Source: Oscillospiraceae bacterium (GTDB taxonomy: Bacteria; Bacillota; Clostridia; Oscillospirales; Oscillospiraceae). Taken from it: a stretch of DNA of 64,000 nucleotides. Where the stretch lies: positions 1 to 64,000 of the forward strand of contig SVKU01000001.1 in the NCBI GenBank assembly GCA_015068245.1. Reading direction: 5' to 3'. The position numbers were made by a program, and so were the translations under genes. The notes under the pieces are model-generated. The model ran no database searches and was not told the DNA's origin. It was given only the letters and a program-made list of their open reading frames with translations. Below are positions 41,131-50,416 of the stretch, one piece after another; within the stretch, counting starts at the first letter, position 1; each line of letters opens with the position of its first letter.

Positions 41131-42552
41131 ATGCCTCCGATTACGCCGATTGTGCCGCAGGAAATTACAGTTCATTTAGGATCCCCGTCGTCATATGCGC
41201 AAAATGTAACCGTACCGTTTGTGGACTATATCAAAAATGTTGCATCAAGCGAAATATATCCCACATGGGACGAAAGTGCAATTCGTGCAAATATTTTGGC
41301 ACAGGTATCCTATGCGCTTAACCGTGTATACACAGAGTATTATCCAAGCCGTGGATATGATTTTAATATTACAAACAGCACCGCGGTTGATCAGAAATTC
41401 ATTCAGGGACGCAACACATTTGAGAACATTGACAGGATAGTAGAAGAAATATTCAACGATTATATCCGACGTATGGGAGTTACAGAACCGCTTGCAGCTA
41501 AATACTGCAATGGTACGACTTCAACCTGCGCAGGGCTGTCGCAATGGGGAAGCCAGGAACTGGCAGAATCGGGATATGATTCGCTTCAAATACTTCAAAA
41601 CTATTACGGCAACGACATCGAGATTGTTGTTGATGCGCCTATTGGAGGAATTCGCAGTCTGTATCCCGGTCAACCTCTTAGACTGGGTGACAGCGGCAGC
41701 GATGTCAGCGCTCTTCAGGTAGCGTTGAATCGAATCTCTCAAAACTACCCGGCTATACCGAAAATCGACCCTGTGGACGGATACTTCGGTTCTGGCACAG
41801 AATCGGCAGTGCGAAAGTTTCAGGAAATCTTCAACCTTACTGTTGACGGTATTGCAGGACGTGCAACATTTAATCAGGTAGTAAAGCTTTATGTAGCGAT
41901 ATTGAAGCTTTCAGAGCTTACATCTGAAGGGCAGAGGCTGTTCGGCTCAAACGTGCAGTATCCCGAAACTCTTGCTTCCGGTCAGACAGGGCAGGAAGTT
42001 ATGTATTTGCAATATGTTCTTGATGTGCTGAGCAGCTTTATTCAACAAATCCCACCGGTGGAAATGACAGGCACCTATGATCAACAGACTGAAAATGCAG
42101 TAATTGCTTTCCAAAGATACAAAGGTATTACGGATAACGGAGAAGTCAACGAAGTTTTTTGGGATCTGCTGATAAGAGAGTATAACGGCATAGATCAAAC
42201 GGTGCTTTCACGGGAAGAAAAATTTCCTGTTGCTGAAAGCGGCTCAGAGGTTTTGCCTGCAGCATCAAGAACAAGAACTCAGCTATTGCAGCAGCGACTG
42301 AATTTGCTTGGGAATGCATATCCGGAAATCGGTGCAATTCCTGTTTCGGGAACATCGAATAATGCAACCGTATACGGAGTAAGAAAACTGCAATCAATGG
42401 CGGGTATACCGGTTACCGGCAAAATGGATAATGAATCCTGGAGAGCATTGGTTCGCCTTGAACGTGATATAAATTATTCCCAATCAACAAGGCATACCCA
42501 GTATCCGGGAAGTGAACTGAAAACCGGAATGAGCGATGAGGTGACACGATGA
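41131..42552 (+). CDS. SpoIID-like domain protein with tandem peptidoglycan-binding domains
   Basis: A 473-residue protein with, first, a SpoIID/LytB-like segment (ANILAQVSYALNRVYTEYYP, then AVDQKFIQGRNTFENIDRIV), as in proteins with a stripped-down SpoIID fold, and then three PG_binding_1 repeats (LGDSGSDVSALQVALNRI, ASGQTGQEVMYLQYVLDVL and a third at the C-terminus with the pattern T-V-Y-G-V-R-K-L-Q). No signal peptide or obvious catalytic residue, which suits a mother-cell protein assembled at the spore cortex or coat. Related gene sets in Clostridia are often labelled spore cortex-lytic. AAGGAGA precedes the ATG at somewhat long spacing. Ends in an ATGA overlap with the next gene. Confidence 0.75.
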   Translation: MPPITPIVPQEITVHLGSPSSYAQNVTVPFVDYIKNVASSEIYPTWDESAIRANILAQVSYALNRVYTEYYPSRGYDFNITNSTAVDQKFIQGRNTFENIDRIVEEIFNDYIRRMGVTEPLAAKYCNGTTSTCAGLSQWGSQELAESGYDSLQILQNYYGNDIEIVVDAPIGGIRSLYPGQPLRLGDSGSDVSALQVALNRISQNYPAIPKIDPVDGYFGSGTESAVRKFQEIFNLTVDGIAGRATFNQVVKLYVAILKLSELTSEGQRLFGSNVQYPETLASGQTGQEVMYLQYVLDVLSSFIQQIPPVEMTGTYDQQTENAVIAFQRYKGITDNGEVNEVFWDLLIREYNGIDQTVLSREEKFPVAESGSEVLPAASRTRTQLLQQRLNLLGNAYPEIGAIPVSGTSNNATVYGVRKLQSMAGIPVTGKMDNESWRALVRLERDINYSQSTRHTQYPGSELKTGMSDEVTR

Positions 42553-43088
42553 TCGACGAAACTGAATTTATTGGGCAGCCTGTAAAAAGCCTGCAGCAAA
42601 TGCTGCGCATGATATCTTTCCACGACAGCGGCATTGGCAGACTTGCTGCTGACGGAGTATTCGGACCTGAAACAGAAGCTGTTGTGAGAGATTATCAAGG
42701 TTCCAGGGGTTTGCCGGTTTCCGGTGTTGCGGATGAAGAAACCTGGAATCGAATCAGAGAAGAGTATCTTGAGCTTGCCGCAATTGAGAATATCAACGAA
42801 CCTCCCATATTCGGGGATTGGCGACTGGCCGTCGAACCGGGATTGTTCCATCCGCATTTGTATTTGACTCAGAGTATTTTGGCTGCTCTTAAAAACGAAC
42901 TTGAAGACGTTCCGGAAGTGGATTATACGGGAATAAATGACGAAAAAACTACCCGTGCGCTTCGGTGGGTACAGAATCGCACGGGTATTAATGAAGACGG
43001 AGTATTTGATAAGTTTACATGGGAGATGCTGAACGGCCTCTACTATATGTATCTGACCAGAAATCCCGATTATTTGCCAAGACCGTAG
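42549..43088 (+). CDS. Peptidoglycan-binding domain protein
   Basis: A 179-residue protein made of two PG_binding_1-type repeats: QPVKSLQQMLRMISFHD with DGVFGPETEAVVRDYQ, and YLTQSILAALKNELEDVPE with DEKTTRALRWVQNRTGINED. No signal peptide and no catalytic domain. It is coupled to the previous gene by a 4-bp overlap and probably works with it at the spore wall. Its last 19 bp overlap the convergent aminotransferase gene. Confidence 0.78.
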   Translation: MIDETEFIGQPVKSLQQMLRMISFHDSGIGRLAADGVFGPETEAVVRDYQGSRGLPVSGVADEETWNRIREEYLELAAIENINEPPIFGDWRLAVEPGLFHPHLYLTQSILAALKNELEDVPEVDYTGINDEKTTRALRWVQNRTGINEDGVFDKFTWEMLNGLYYMYLTRNPDYLPRP

Positions 43089-44263
43089 TCTGCAGCAAGT
43101 TTGGTAAATGCGGGTATGGAGTTTACAATAGTGTCATAGCTGACACAGTAGGCGAGGCGAATATAGCCGGGACAGCCAAAAGAAGAACCGGGTACGAGAA
43201 GCAGATTGTACTTTTTGGCATCGTTACAGAAAGCCTTCTCGTCAGCTATGGGGGATTTTACAAAAAGATAGAATGCGCCCTGAGGCTTGATGCACTCAAA
43301 TCCGAGTTTCAGCAGTTCGGAATAAAGCTTTTCACGGTTGCGGTCATATGCAGCAACGTCGGATTTTTCTTCCAGACAATGCATGACAACACGCTGCATA
43401 AGAGACGGGGCATTGACGTATCCGAGTATGCGGATAGCAACGGACAGACCGGAAACCACTTCGTCAAAGTCTTTCATTTTGTTTCCGATAACCAGATAAC
43501 CGATACGTTCACCGGGGAGGGAAAGGGACTTGGAGAAAGAGTAACCAACAATGGTATTGTCGTAATAGTCGGGCAGCCAGGGCACTTCAACACCATCATA
43601 AGCAAGTTCACGATACGGTTCGTCGGATATCAGACAGATATCAATGCCGTACTCGGTCTGCTTTTCATTAAGCACCTGAGCTATTGCCTTAATGGTATCT
43701 TCCGAATAAACAACTCCTGTTGGATTGTTGGGGGTGTTGATGATAACTGCCTTTGTTTTGGGGGTCACTGCGTTGCGAAGGCCCTCAATATCAGGCTGGA
43801 AAGTTTCAAGGTTGGGGGCAACTGCAACAAGAGTGCCGCCAAAGTTATCAACATAGTTGCGGTATTCACCAAAGAAAGGAGCAAAGGTTATAACTTCGTC
43901 TCCGGGAACAAGAATTGCTTTAAAAGCAGCATTAAGACCACCGGCAGCACCGACAGTCATAAGAATATTCTTTTCATTGTAATCGGTTCCGAATCGGGAG
44001 TTGAGAGATTTTGCAATCGCAAGGCGAACATCTTCGAAGCCGGAGTTGCTCATATAGCCGTGAACCATAAGGCTGTCTTCATTATTCAATATCTCAATGG
44101 CGGCTTCCTTAACCATTGCAGGCGCCGGAACACTGGGGTTGCCGAGAGAAAAATCGTAAACATTTTCCTTGCCGTATATGCCGGCAAGACGCTGACCTTC
44201 TTCAAACATTGCCCGTATTGCAGAACTGCCGCTGACAAGGGTTTTCATTTTTTCGGATATCAT
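43070..44263 (-). CDS. PLP-dependent aminotransferase, aspartate aminotransferase-like
   Basis: A class I/II aminotransferase of 397 residues. The PLP lysine lies in YSFSKSLSLPGERIGY, the pyridine-nitrogen aspartate in LISDEPYRELAY, and the NTPNNPTG motif is intact. FSLGNPSVPAP at the N-terminus is typical of AspB-like enzymes of group I-gamma. Substrate probably aspartate or another amino acid with 2-oxoglutarate. GGAGAG precedes the ATG. It lies divergent from glutamate dehydrogenase, together linking amino-acid catabolism and nitrogen balance. Confidence 0.88.
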   Translation of the reverse strand: MISEKMKTLVSGSSAIRAMFEEGQRLAGIYGKENVYDFSLGNPSVPAPAMVKEAAIEILNNEDSLMVHGYMSNSGFEDVRLAIAKSLNSRFGTDYNEKNILMTVGAAGGLNAAFKAILVPGDEVITFAPFFGEYRNYVDNFGGTLVAVAPNLETFQPDIEGLRNAVTPKTKAVIINTPNNPTGVVYSEDTIKAIAQVLNEKQTEYGIDICLISDEPYRELAYDGVEVPWLPDYYDNTIVGYSFSKSLSLPGERIGYLVIGNKMKDFDEVVSGLSVAIRILGYVNAPSLMQRVVMHCLEEKSDVAAYDRNREKLYSELLKLGFECIKPQGAFYLFVKSPIADEKAFCNDAKKYNLLLVPGSSFGCPGYIRLAYCVSYDTIVNSIPAFTKLAADYGLGK

Positions 44264-44298
44264 ACTGTTTTCTCTCCTTATATCTTTGATTTGATTTT

Positions 44299-44327
44299 AC
44301 TATACATCAATGAGGAAATAATTACAA
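44299..44327 (-). promoter_or_regulatory. Promoter of the aminotransferase gene
   Basis: Minus strand TTGTAA (44322-44327), 17-bp spacer, TATAGT (44299-44304), about 36 bp before the start. Confidence 0.72.
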
Positions 44328-44459
44328 GTGTTGCAAATAACTATTCATTTTATGCTAAAATTTTAAATTTAGAAAGAATTCTTGCATTTATGGGTAAAAA
44401 TGCATAAAAACAGCGATATAAAACAACCAAACTTCATAATCTTGTGAATTAAGTTGGGG

Positions 44460-44488
44460 TTGAAAAATCAAAATTGTGAATGTATAAT
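44460..44488 (+). promoter_or_regulatory. Promoter of gdhA
   Basis: TTGAAA (44460-44465), 17-bp spacer, TATAAT (44483-44488), leaving a leader of about 55 nt before the ATG at 44550. The A/T-rich 130 bp upstream holds no recognised gene. Confidence 0.85.
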
Positions 44489-44525
44489 GGAATAAAATTT
44501 CATATATGGCAAAATTGCTGTATAA

Positions 44526-45896
<1,371 letters not shown>

Positions 45897-45909
45897 TCCA
45901 ATAGAATAC

Positions 45910-45946
45910 AAAGGCTGAAAGAACGCTTTGTTCTTTCAGCCTTTTT
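45910..45946. terminator. Bidirectional terminator between gdhA and the DUF378 gene
   Basis: A 15-bp stem AAAGGCTGAAAGAAC / GTTCTTTCAGCCTTT with loop GCTTT; T-run on the plus strand, and T-rich on the minus side too. Confidence 0.92.
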
Positions 45947-45950
45947 CTGT

Positions 45951-46163
45951 TTATCTTGCACCTTCATAGGTATCTTCATGCCAGTCTCTGAAAAGAAGAC
46001 CGATGCACCAGATGCCGGCAATACCAACAAGAGTATATATTACTCTGCTGAGACCTGCAGTCTGACCGCCAAAGATCCATGCTACAAGATCGAATCTGAA
46101 AACACCTACCAGCAACCAGTTCAAAGAGCCGATTATGGACAGGGCAAGTGCGGTTTTATCCAT
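45951..46163 (-). CDS. DUF378 family small membrane protein
   Basis: A 70-residue protein with two hydrophobic helices: ALALSIIGSLNWLLVGVFRF with the family's G-x-L-N-W-x-L-V-G core, and VIYTLVGIAGIWCIGLLF. Function unknown. GGAGGG precedes the ATG. Confidence 0.9.
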   Translation of the reverse strand: MDKTALALSIIGSLNWLLVGVFRFDLVAWIFGGQTAGLSRVIYTLVGIAGIWCIGLLFRDWHEDTYEGAR

Positions 46164-46284
46164 GATTATCCCTCCAATAAATGATTCAGCTTTATTGTTG
46201 CCTGAATTCTAATTATTATTCAATATGTACATTTGTCTTTCACTGACACACAAAAGTTTGTTGCTTTGGACAGGTAAAAAACTC

Positions 46285-46313
46285 TTTATTTGCTTTGATA
46301 TTTATTGTATACT
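46285..46313 (+). promoter_or_regulatory. Possible promoter of the apgM operon
   Basis: TATACT (46308-46313) with a weak -35 TTTATT (46285-46290) 17 bp upstream; start codon 54 bp downstream. The rest of the 200-bp gap before apgM is A/T-rich with nothing else recognised. Confidence 0.4.
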
Positions 46314-46366
46314 AATTGAAAAATATAAACAATTTCGTTGATCATATTGTAAACAGGAGGTTTACC

Positions 46367-47599
46367 ATGAAATATATACTCATTATTGGCGACGGCATGG
46401 CCGATAATCCTGTACCCGAACTTGGAGGTAAAACACCTCTTGAAGCTGCTGAAAAGCCTTTTATCGACTCACTGGCTGCAAAAGGCGTTCTTGGCACTGT
46501 TCGCACCGTTCCCACTAATCAGCCTCCCGGAAGCGATACCGGTATTATGTCGATTTTTGGCTGTGATCCCAATAAGTATTACACCGGTAGAAGCCCGCTC
46601 GAAGCGGCAGGTACCGGGGTTGAGGTCAACGCAGGTGATGTAAGTTATCGCTGCAATATGGTTTGCCTTGAAGATGGTGATATGCCCTTTGAGCAAAAGC
46701 GTATTCTTTCTCACAGTGCCGGTTCAATTGAGGGAGAGGAGTCTATTGCAATAGTCAATGCGCTTTTCTCTGATCCCGAGTTTAAGGCTGAAGCAGACAA
46801 ACTTGGAATCAAGGTTTGGCCGTCTCCTTCTTTCCGCCATATTGTTACTCAGAGAAATGGTGATGTAGCCGGTGCTTATTTCCAGCCTCCACACGATATT
46901 CTAGATAAAGTTATCGGTGACTATAAGTTCAGCGGCAATGAGAATGCGGAGAACCTCTGGAAACTTATGGAACATGCCCATAAGGTACTTGACCATCATC
47001 CTTTGAATGAGTCCCGCCGTGAACGTGGACTTAAACCCGCAAACTGTGTTTGGTTCTGGGCAGAAGGTACAGCCGTTCAGCTTCCGTCTTTTGTCGAGCA
47101 GTATGGCAAATACGGCGGTGTTGTTTCCGCCGTTCCTTTGTGCCATGGCATAGCTGTACTTACCGGACTGTATCCCATTTCTGTTGAAGGAGCAACAGGT
47201 GAAACCGAGACAAACTGCGAAGGAAAAGTTCAGGCAGCTTTTGATGCGCTTATGAAGGGCGACAGCTTTGCAGCGGTTCATCTGGAAGGTCCCGACGAAG
47301 CCACCCATAACGGAAATCTCGAAGAAAAGCTTCTCTGCATAAAATATCTCGACAGCCGTATTGTCAAGCCTCTTTGCGAAAAACTTGATGCTGCAGGTGT
47401 TGATTATCGTATGCTTATCCTTGCAGACCACAAGACCCTCATGTCTACCCGTGGTCATGACGGTGAACCTGTTCCTTACCTTATTTACGACAGCACTGTT
47501 GATACCGGATGCGGCCTGAGCTATACCGAGAAAAACGGCTTGACCGGTCCTTTCATTGATGCCGGAACAAAGATAATGGGTGAACTCATTAACAAATAA
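46367..47599 (+). CDS. apgM: Cofactor-independent phosphoglycerate mutase (ApgM type)
   Basis: Interconverts 3- and 2-phosphoglycerate in glycolysis; the archaeal-type enzyme of the alkaline phosphatase superfamily, also called ThrH-like in some bacteria. The 410-residue product begins MKYILIIGDGMADNPVPELG, with NQPPGSDTGIMSIFG at the nucleophile segment, HLEGPDEATHNG and LADHKTLMSTRGHDGEPVP for the metal ligands. CAGGAGG precedes the ATG at 46367. Some bacterial relatives act in homoserine/phosphothreonine-like metabolism, so glycolysis is likely but not certain. The DUF1015 gene follows by 12 bp. Confidence 0.88.
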   Translation: MKYILIIGDGMADNPVPELGGKTPLEAAEKPFIDSLAAKGVLGTVRTVPTNQPPGSDTGIMSIFGCDPNKYYTGRSPLEAAGTGVEVNAGDVSYRCNMVCLEDGDMPFEQKRILSHSAGSIEGEESIAIVNALFSDPEFKAEADKLGIKVWPSPSFRHIVTQRNGDVAGAYFQPPHDILDKVIGDYKFSGNENAENLWKLMEHAHKVLDHHPLNESRRERGLKPANCVWFWAEGTAVQLPSFVEQYGKYGGVVSAVPLCHGIAVLTGLYPISVEGATGETETNCEGKVQAAFDALMKGDSFAAVHLEGPDEATHNGNLEEKLLCIKYLDSRIVKPLCEKLDAAGVDYRMLILADHKTLMSTRGHDGEPVPYLIYDSTVDTGCGLSYTEKNGLTGPFIDAGTKIMGELINK

Positions 47600-47611
47600 G
47601 AGGATAATATT

Positions 47612-48874
47612 ATGAATTTTGCAAAACTGGGGTTTTATCCCGCTGATATACTTATTCCCGCAGATTCCGATATGACCAAGTGGTCTGTAGTGGCTTGCGA
47701 CCAGTACACTTCCGAGCCGGAATACTGGCAGGCAAGGGAGGCTGAGATAGGCGATGCACCGTCAACCATGAAGTTGACCTTACCCGAGATATATCTTGAG
47801 GACGCCAATGTTGATGAACGTATCGTTGGCATCAATGCAGAGATGGACAGATGCATTGACGGTGGAATATTTGCCAACTATGAAAACAGCTTTGTCTACC
47901 TTGAACGCAGACAGGCCAACGGCAAGGTGCGTCATGGCCTTATTGGCAAGATCGACCTTGAAGATTACAGCTATATCCCCGGTGACGGTACTTTTATAAG
48001 AGCCACTGAGGGGACTATCCTTTCCAGAATTCCTCCAAGAGTCAAGGTTCGTGAAAATGCAGCCCTTGAGTTTCCTCATATTATGCTGCTGGTTGACGAC
48101 AGGGAAGACATTCTCCTTGGAAGCATTCGCAGAGAAAAGGATAATCTGGTAAAGCTGTACGACTTTGACCTTTGCGGAGGCGGTGGCCACAGCGACGGAT
48201 ATCTTGTTGATGGCCATATGCTTGAAGTTGTTGCACAAAACCTTGAGAAACTGACTGACAAGGACGATTTTAAAGCCAAGTATGATATAGAAGATGAACG
48301 TGTGCTCCTGTTTGCAGTAGGCGACGGCAATCATTCTCTTGCTACGGCAAAAGAGCATTGGGAGCGTCTTAAAAAGGCCGATACATCTCTTGTCGGCACT
48401 GACCACCCTGCCAGATATGCTCTCGTTGAGGTCGTAAATATTCACGACGAATCGCTGGAATTTGAGCCTATTCACAGAGTCATTTTTGAAACCGATCCGG
48501 AAGCTTTGTTTGCGGCAATCAAGGCTGATAACGGTGAACCCGAGCAGGCCTATGAGATCGAATACGTTTACGGAAACAATTCTGGCATTGTTAAACTTGA
48601 TATGGCAAAAAGTGGTCTTGCTGTTGGTGCACTTCAGGGTTTCCTTGATAAATACCTTGAAGAACACGGCGGCAGAATAGACTACATTCACGGCGATGAC
48701 GTGGTTAATTCTCTGTGCAAGGCAGAAGGGACTATCGGATTCAAGCTGCCTCCTATTGAGAAGTCATCGTTGTTCCGTGGAGTTATCCTTGACGGCGTAC
48801 TTCCCAGAAAGACTTTCTCCATGGGCGAAGCCCATGACAAACGCTATTACCTTGAAGGGCGTAGAATCAAGTGA
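47612..48874 (+). CDS. DUF1015 family protein (SerK/SbnI-like fold)
   Basis: A 420-residue cytosolic protein of the DUF1015 family. The motif FAVGDGNHSLATAKEHWE matches the conserved D-G-x-H/N-R/S-x-x-T-A core seen in ParB-like free-serine kinases (SerK, SbnI), so a nucleotide-dependent small-molecule kinase is possible; this is inference from the family. It sits between apgM and ispE, with a 4-bp overlap into ispE. In several Firmicutes it accompanies serine/phosphoglycerate genes, which fits the apgM neighbour. Confidence 0.82.
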   Translation: MNFAKLGFYPADILIPADSDMTKWSVVACDQYTSEPEYWQAREAEIGDAPSTMKLTLPEIYLEDANVDERIVGINAEMDRCIDGGIFANYENSFVYLERRQANGKVRHGLIGKIDLEDYSYIPGDGTFIRATEGTILSRIPPRVKVRENAALEFPHIMLLVDDREDILLGSIRREKDNLVKLYDFDLCGGGGHSDGYLVDGHMLEVVAQNLEKLTDKDDFKAKYDIEDERVLLFAVGDGNHSLATAKEHWERLKKADTSLVGTDHPARYALVEVVNIHDESLEFEPIHRVIFETDPEALFAAIKADNGEPEQAYEIEYVYGNNSGIVKLDMAKSGLAVGALQGFLDKYLEEHGGRIDYIHGDDVVNSLCKAEGTIGFKLPPIEKSSLFRGVILDGVLPRKTFSMGEAHDKRYYLEGRRIK

Positions 48875-49725
48875 ACAACAAAGTGATAGCCTGCGGTAAG
48901 CTGAATCTGACCCTTGACGTTGTTGGAAAACGTGAAGATGGGTACCACGATATTCTGTCGGTATTTCAAAGCGTTGGTCTTTGCGATATCATTACCATTA
49001 CTACCGATTGCAGAAACTGGTCAATCAAGTCTGACAGCACTGTTATGCCCAATGACGACAGCAATCTTGCTCTTAAAGCCGCCAGAGCTTTTGCAGAAAA
49101 GACTGGCTTTAGCAGATCAGGTATGGAAATCGATATTGTCAAACAAATACCGATTTTTGCCGGTTTTGGCGGAGGAAGTGCAGATGCCGGTACAGTTCTG
49201 ATGGAACTAAACTCCAGGTATGGTGATCCTCTTTGTATGGACGAGCTTGATGAACTTGCTCTTGAAATCGGTTCTGATGTGCCCTTTTTCCTCCGTGGAG
49301 GGACTTGTCTTGTAAGCGGCAGGGGAGAGAATGTTAAGCCGATAGCGGCATTTCCGGACTGTCATCTTATTGTTTGCAAACCACCTGCCGATTTCAGCGC
49401 AGGACAGATGTACAGCCTGCTTGACAGTCGGGTTATCGAAAAAAGACCGGATACAAATGCTTTTGTTGCAGCTTGTGAAAAGGGCGACCTTAAAGATGCC
49501 TGCAGCCATATATACAACGTGTTTGAACCGCTGGCCACAGAACTTTGCCCCGATGTGGCTGTTATCAAAGACATCATGCTCAGTAACGGCGCACTGGCTG
49601 CATCGCTCACAGGTAAAGGCCCGTCAGTATTCGGCTTGTTCGACGATTTTGGCAAGATGGCAGTTACCATTTCTCGCCTACTCAAAAAGTACAAGAACAC
49701 ATATTATACCGACTTAAGAGTATAA
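48871..49725 (+). CDS. ispE: 4-diphosphocytidyl-2-C-methyl-D-erythritol kinase
   Basis: Fourth step of the MEP pathway, a GHMP kinase of 284 residues. The ATP loop is FAGFGGGSADAGTVL, the N-terminal CGKLNLTLDVVGKREDGYHD is diagnostic, and GKGPSVFGLF forms the third GHMP motif. Starts with GTG overlapping the DUF1015 stop by 4 bp. With ispD and ispF at 10-11 kb, three pathway genes fall in this window in two separate operons. A hairpin after the stop overlaps the spoIIR start. Confidence 0.95.
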   Translation: MNNKVIACGKLNLTLDVVGKREDGYHDILSVFQSVGLCDIITITTDCRNWSIKSDSTVMPNDDSNLALKAARAFAEKTGFSRSGMEIDIVKQIPIFAGFGGGSADAGTVLMELNSRYGDPLCMDELDELALEIGSDVPFFLRGGTCLVSGRGENVKPIAAFPDCHLIVCKPPADFSAGQMYSLLDSRVIEKRPDTNAFVAACEKGDLKDACSHIYNVFEPLATELCPDVAVIKDIMLSNGALAASLTGKGPSVFGLFDDFGKMAVTISRLLKKYKNTYYTDLRV

Positions 49726-49748
49726 AAAGCATTATCACCGTCGATAAT
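49720..49748 (+). promoter_or_regulatory. Sigma-F-like promoter of spoIIR nested in the ispE terminator
   Basis: GTATA (49720-49724), 15 nt, GTCGATAAT (49740-49748) fits the B. subtilis sigma-F pattern GYATA-N15-GGNNANANT with one mismatch. B. subtilis spoIIR is a known sigma-F gene. The -10 lies in the left arm of the ispE terminator, so RNA from it would start near 49755, after that arm. Confidence 0.55.
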
Positions 49749-49780
49749 CGTATTAAACTACGAATCGGCGGTGATTTTTA
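49734..49780 (+). terminator. ispE terminator hairpin enclosing the spoIIR start codon
   Basis: Stem ATCACCGTCGAT / ATCGGCGGTGAT (49734-49745 and 49764-49775, one G-T pair) followed by TTTTTATT. The right arm contains the GTG start codon of spoIIR at 49771. Confidence 0.75.
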
Positions 49781-50391
49781 TTAAACTGAAACCATTTGAA
49801 ATTGCACTTTTTATAGGATTGTTTGCTGCTGTACTTATCGGAGGAGCAAATGCTCAGTCACAAAAGCTGGCAGACAGTATTGTCAGGCTTCATGTGGTTG
49901 CCAATTCAGATACCGACGAAGACCAGGCACTTAAACTTGAAGTTCGTGACCGTGTAATTGAAATTACATCAAGCTTGAATATGGGTTCTGATGCGCAGCA
50001 CGCTCAGATCGTATTGAGAGAAAATGTTGATGAAATTGAAACAGCTGTCCGTCAAATGGTACAGGAAAAGGGATATGATTATCCTGTTACGGTAACTCTT
50101 GGAACAGAAAACTTTGATACAAGAGTGTATGATACCTTTTCGCTCCCTGCAGGACAGTATACTTCCCTTCGTGTAACGATCGGTGATGGGGCAGGAAAGA
50201 ACTGGTGGTGTGTTGTTTTTCCACCCATTTGTATGGCTTCCTGCAGTGAAGAACTGACATCTCAGGCGATGGCTGTCGGACTTGATGAAGGTGATGTTGC
50301 ACTGATTACCGGTGATAATCAGATTTATGTTTTAAAATTCAAGCTGCTTGAACTGGTGCAGTCGGTAAAAATGATGTATAATGGTAAATAA
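49771..50391 (+). CDS. spoIIR: Stage II sporulation protein R
   Basis: Forespore-made secreted signal that activates the SpoIIGA protease and so sigma-E in the mother cell. The 206-residue protein has an N-terminal membrane/signal segment (ALFIGLFAAVLIGGANA), then the SpoIIR core with SIVRLHVVANSDTDEDQALK and NWWCVVFPPICM. It starts at GTG 49771; no in-frame ATG exists nearby and the Shine-Dalgarno is weak. The start is inside the ispE terminator stem. Its end overlaps the upstream frame of addB by a few bases. Confidence 0.93.
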   Translation: MIFIKLKPFEIALFIGLFAAVLIGGANAQSQKLADSIVRLHVVANSDTDEDQALKLEVRDRVIEITSSLNMGSDAQHAQIVLRENVDEIETAVRQMVQEKGYDYPVTVTLGTENFDTRVYDTFSLPAGQYTSLRVTIGDGAGKNWWCVVFPPICMASCSEELTSQAMAVGLDEGDVALITGDNQIYVLKFKLLELVQSVKMMYNGK

Positions 50392-50416
50392 TGAACAGAA
50401 AGGCATGGTAGATAAT

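Noticed and set aside
43019-44407. 462-codon plus-strand frame opposite the aminotransferase
   Set aside because: Antisense shadow. The minus strand encodes a complete aminotransferase with all motifs; the plus-strand translation has no domain and no ribosome site.
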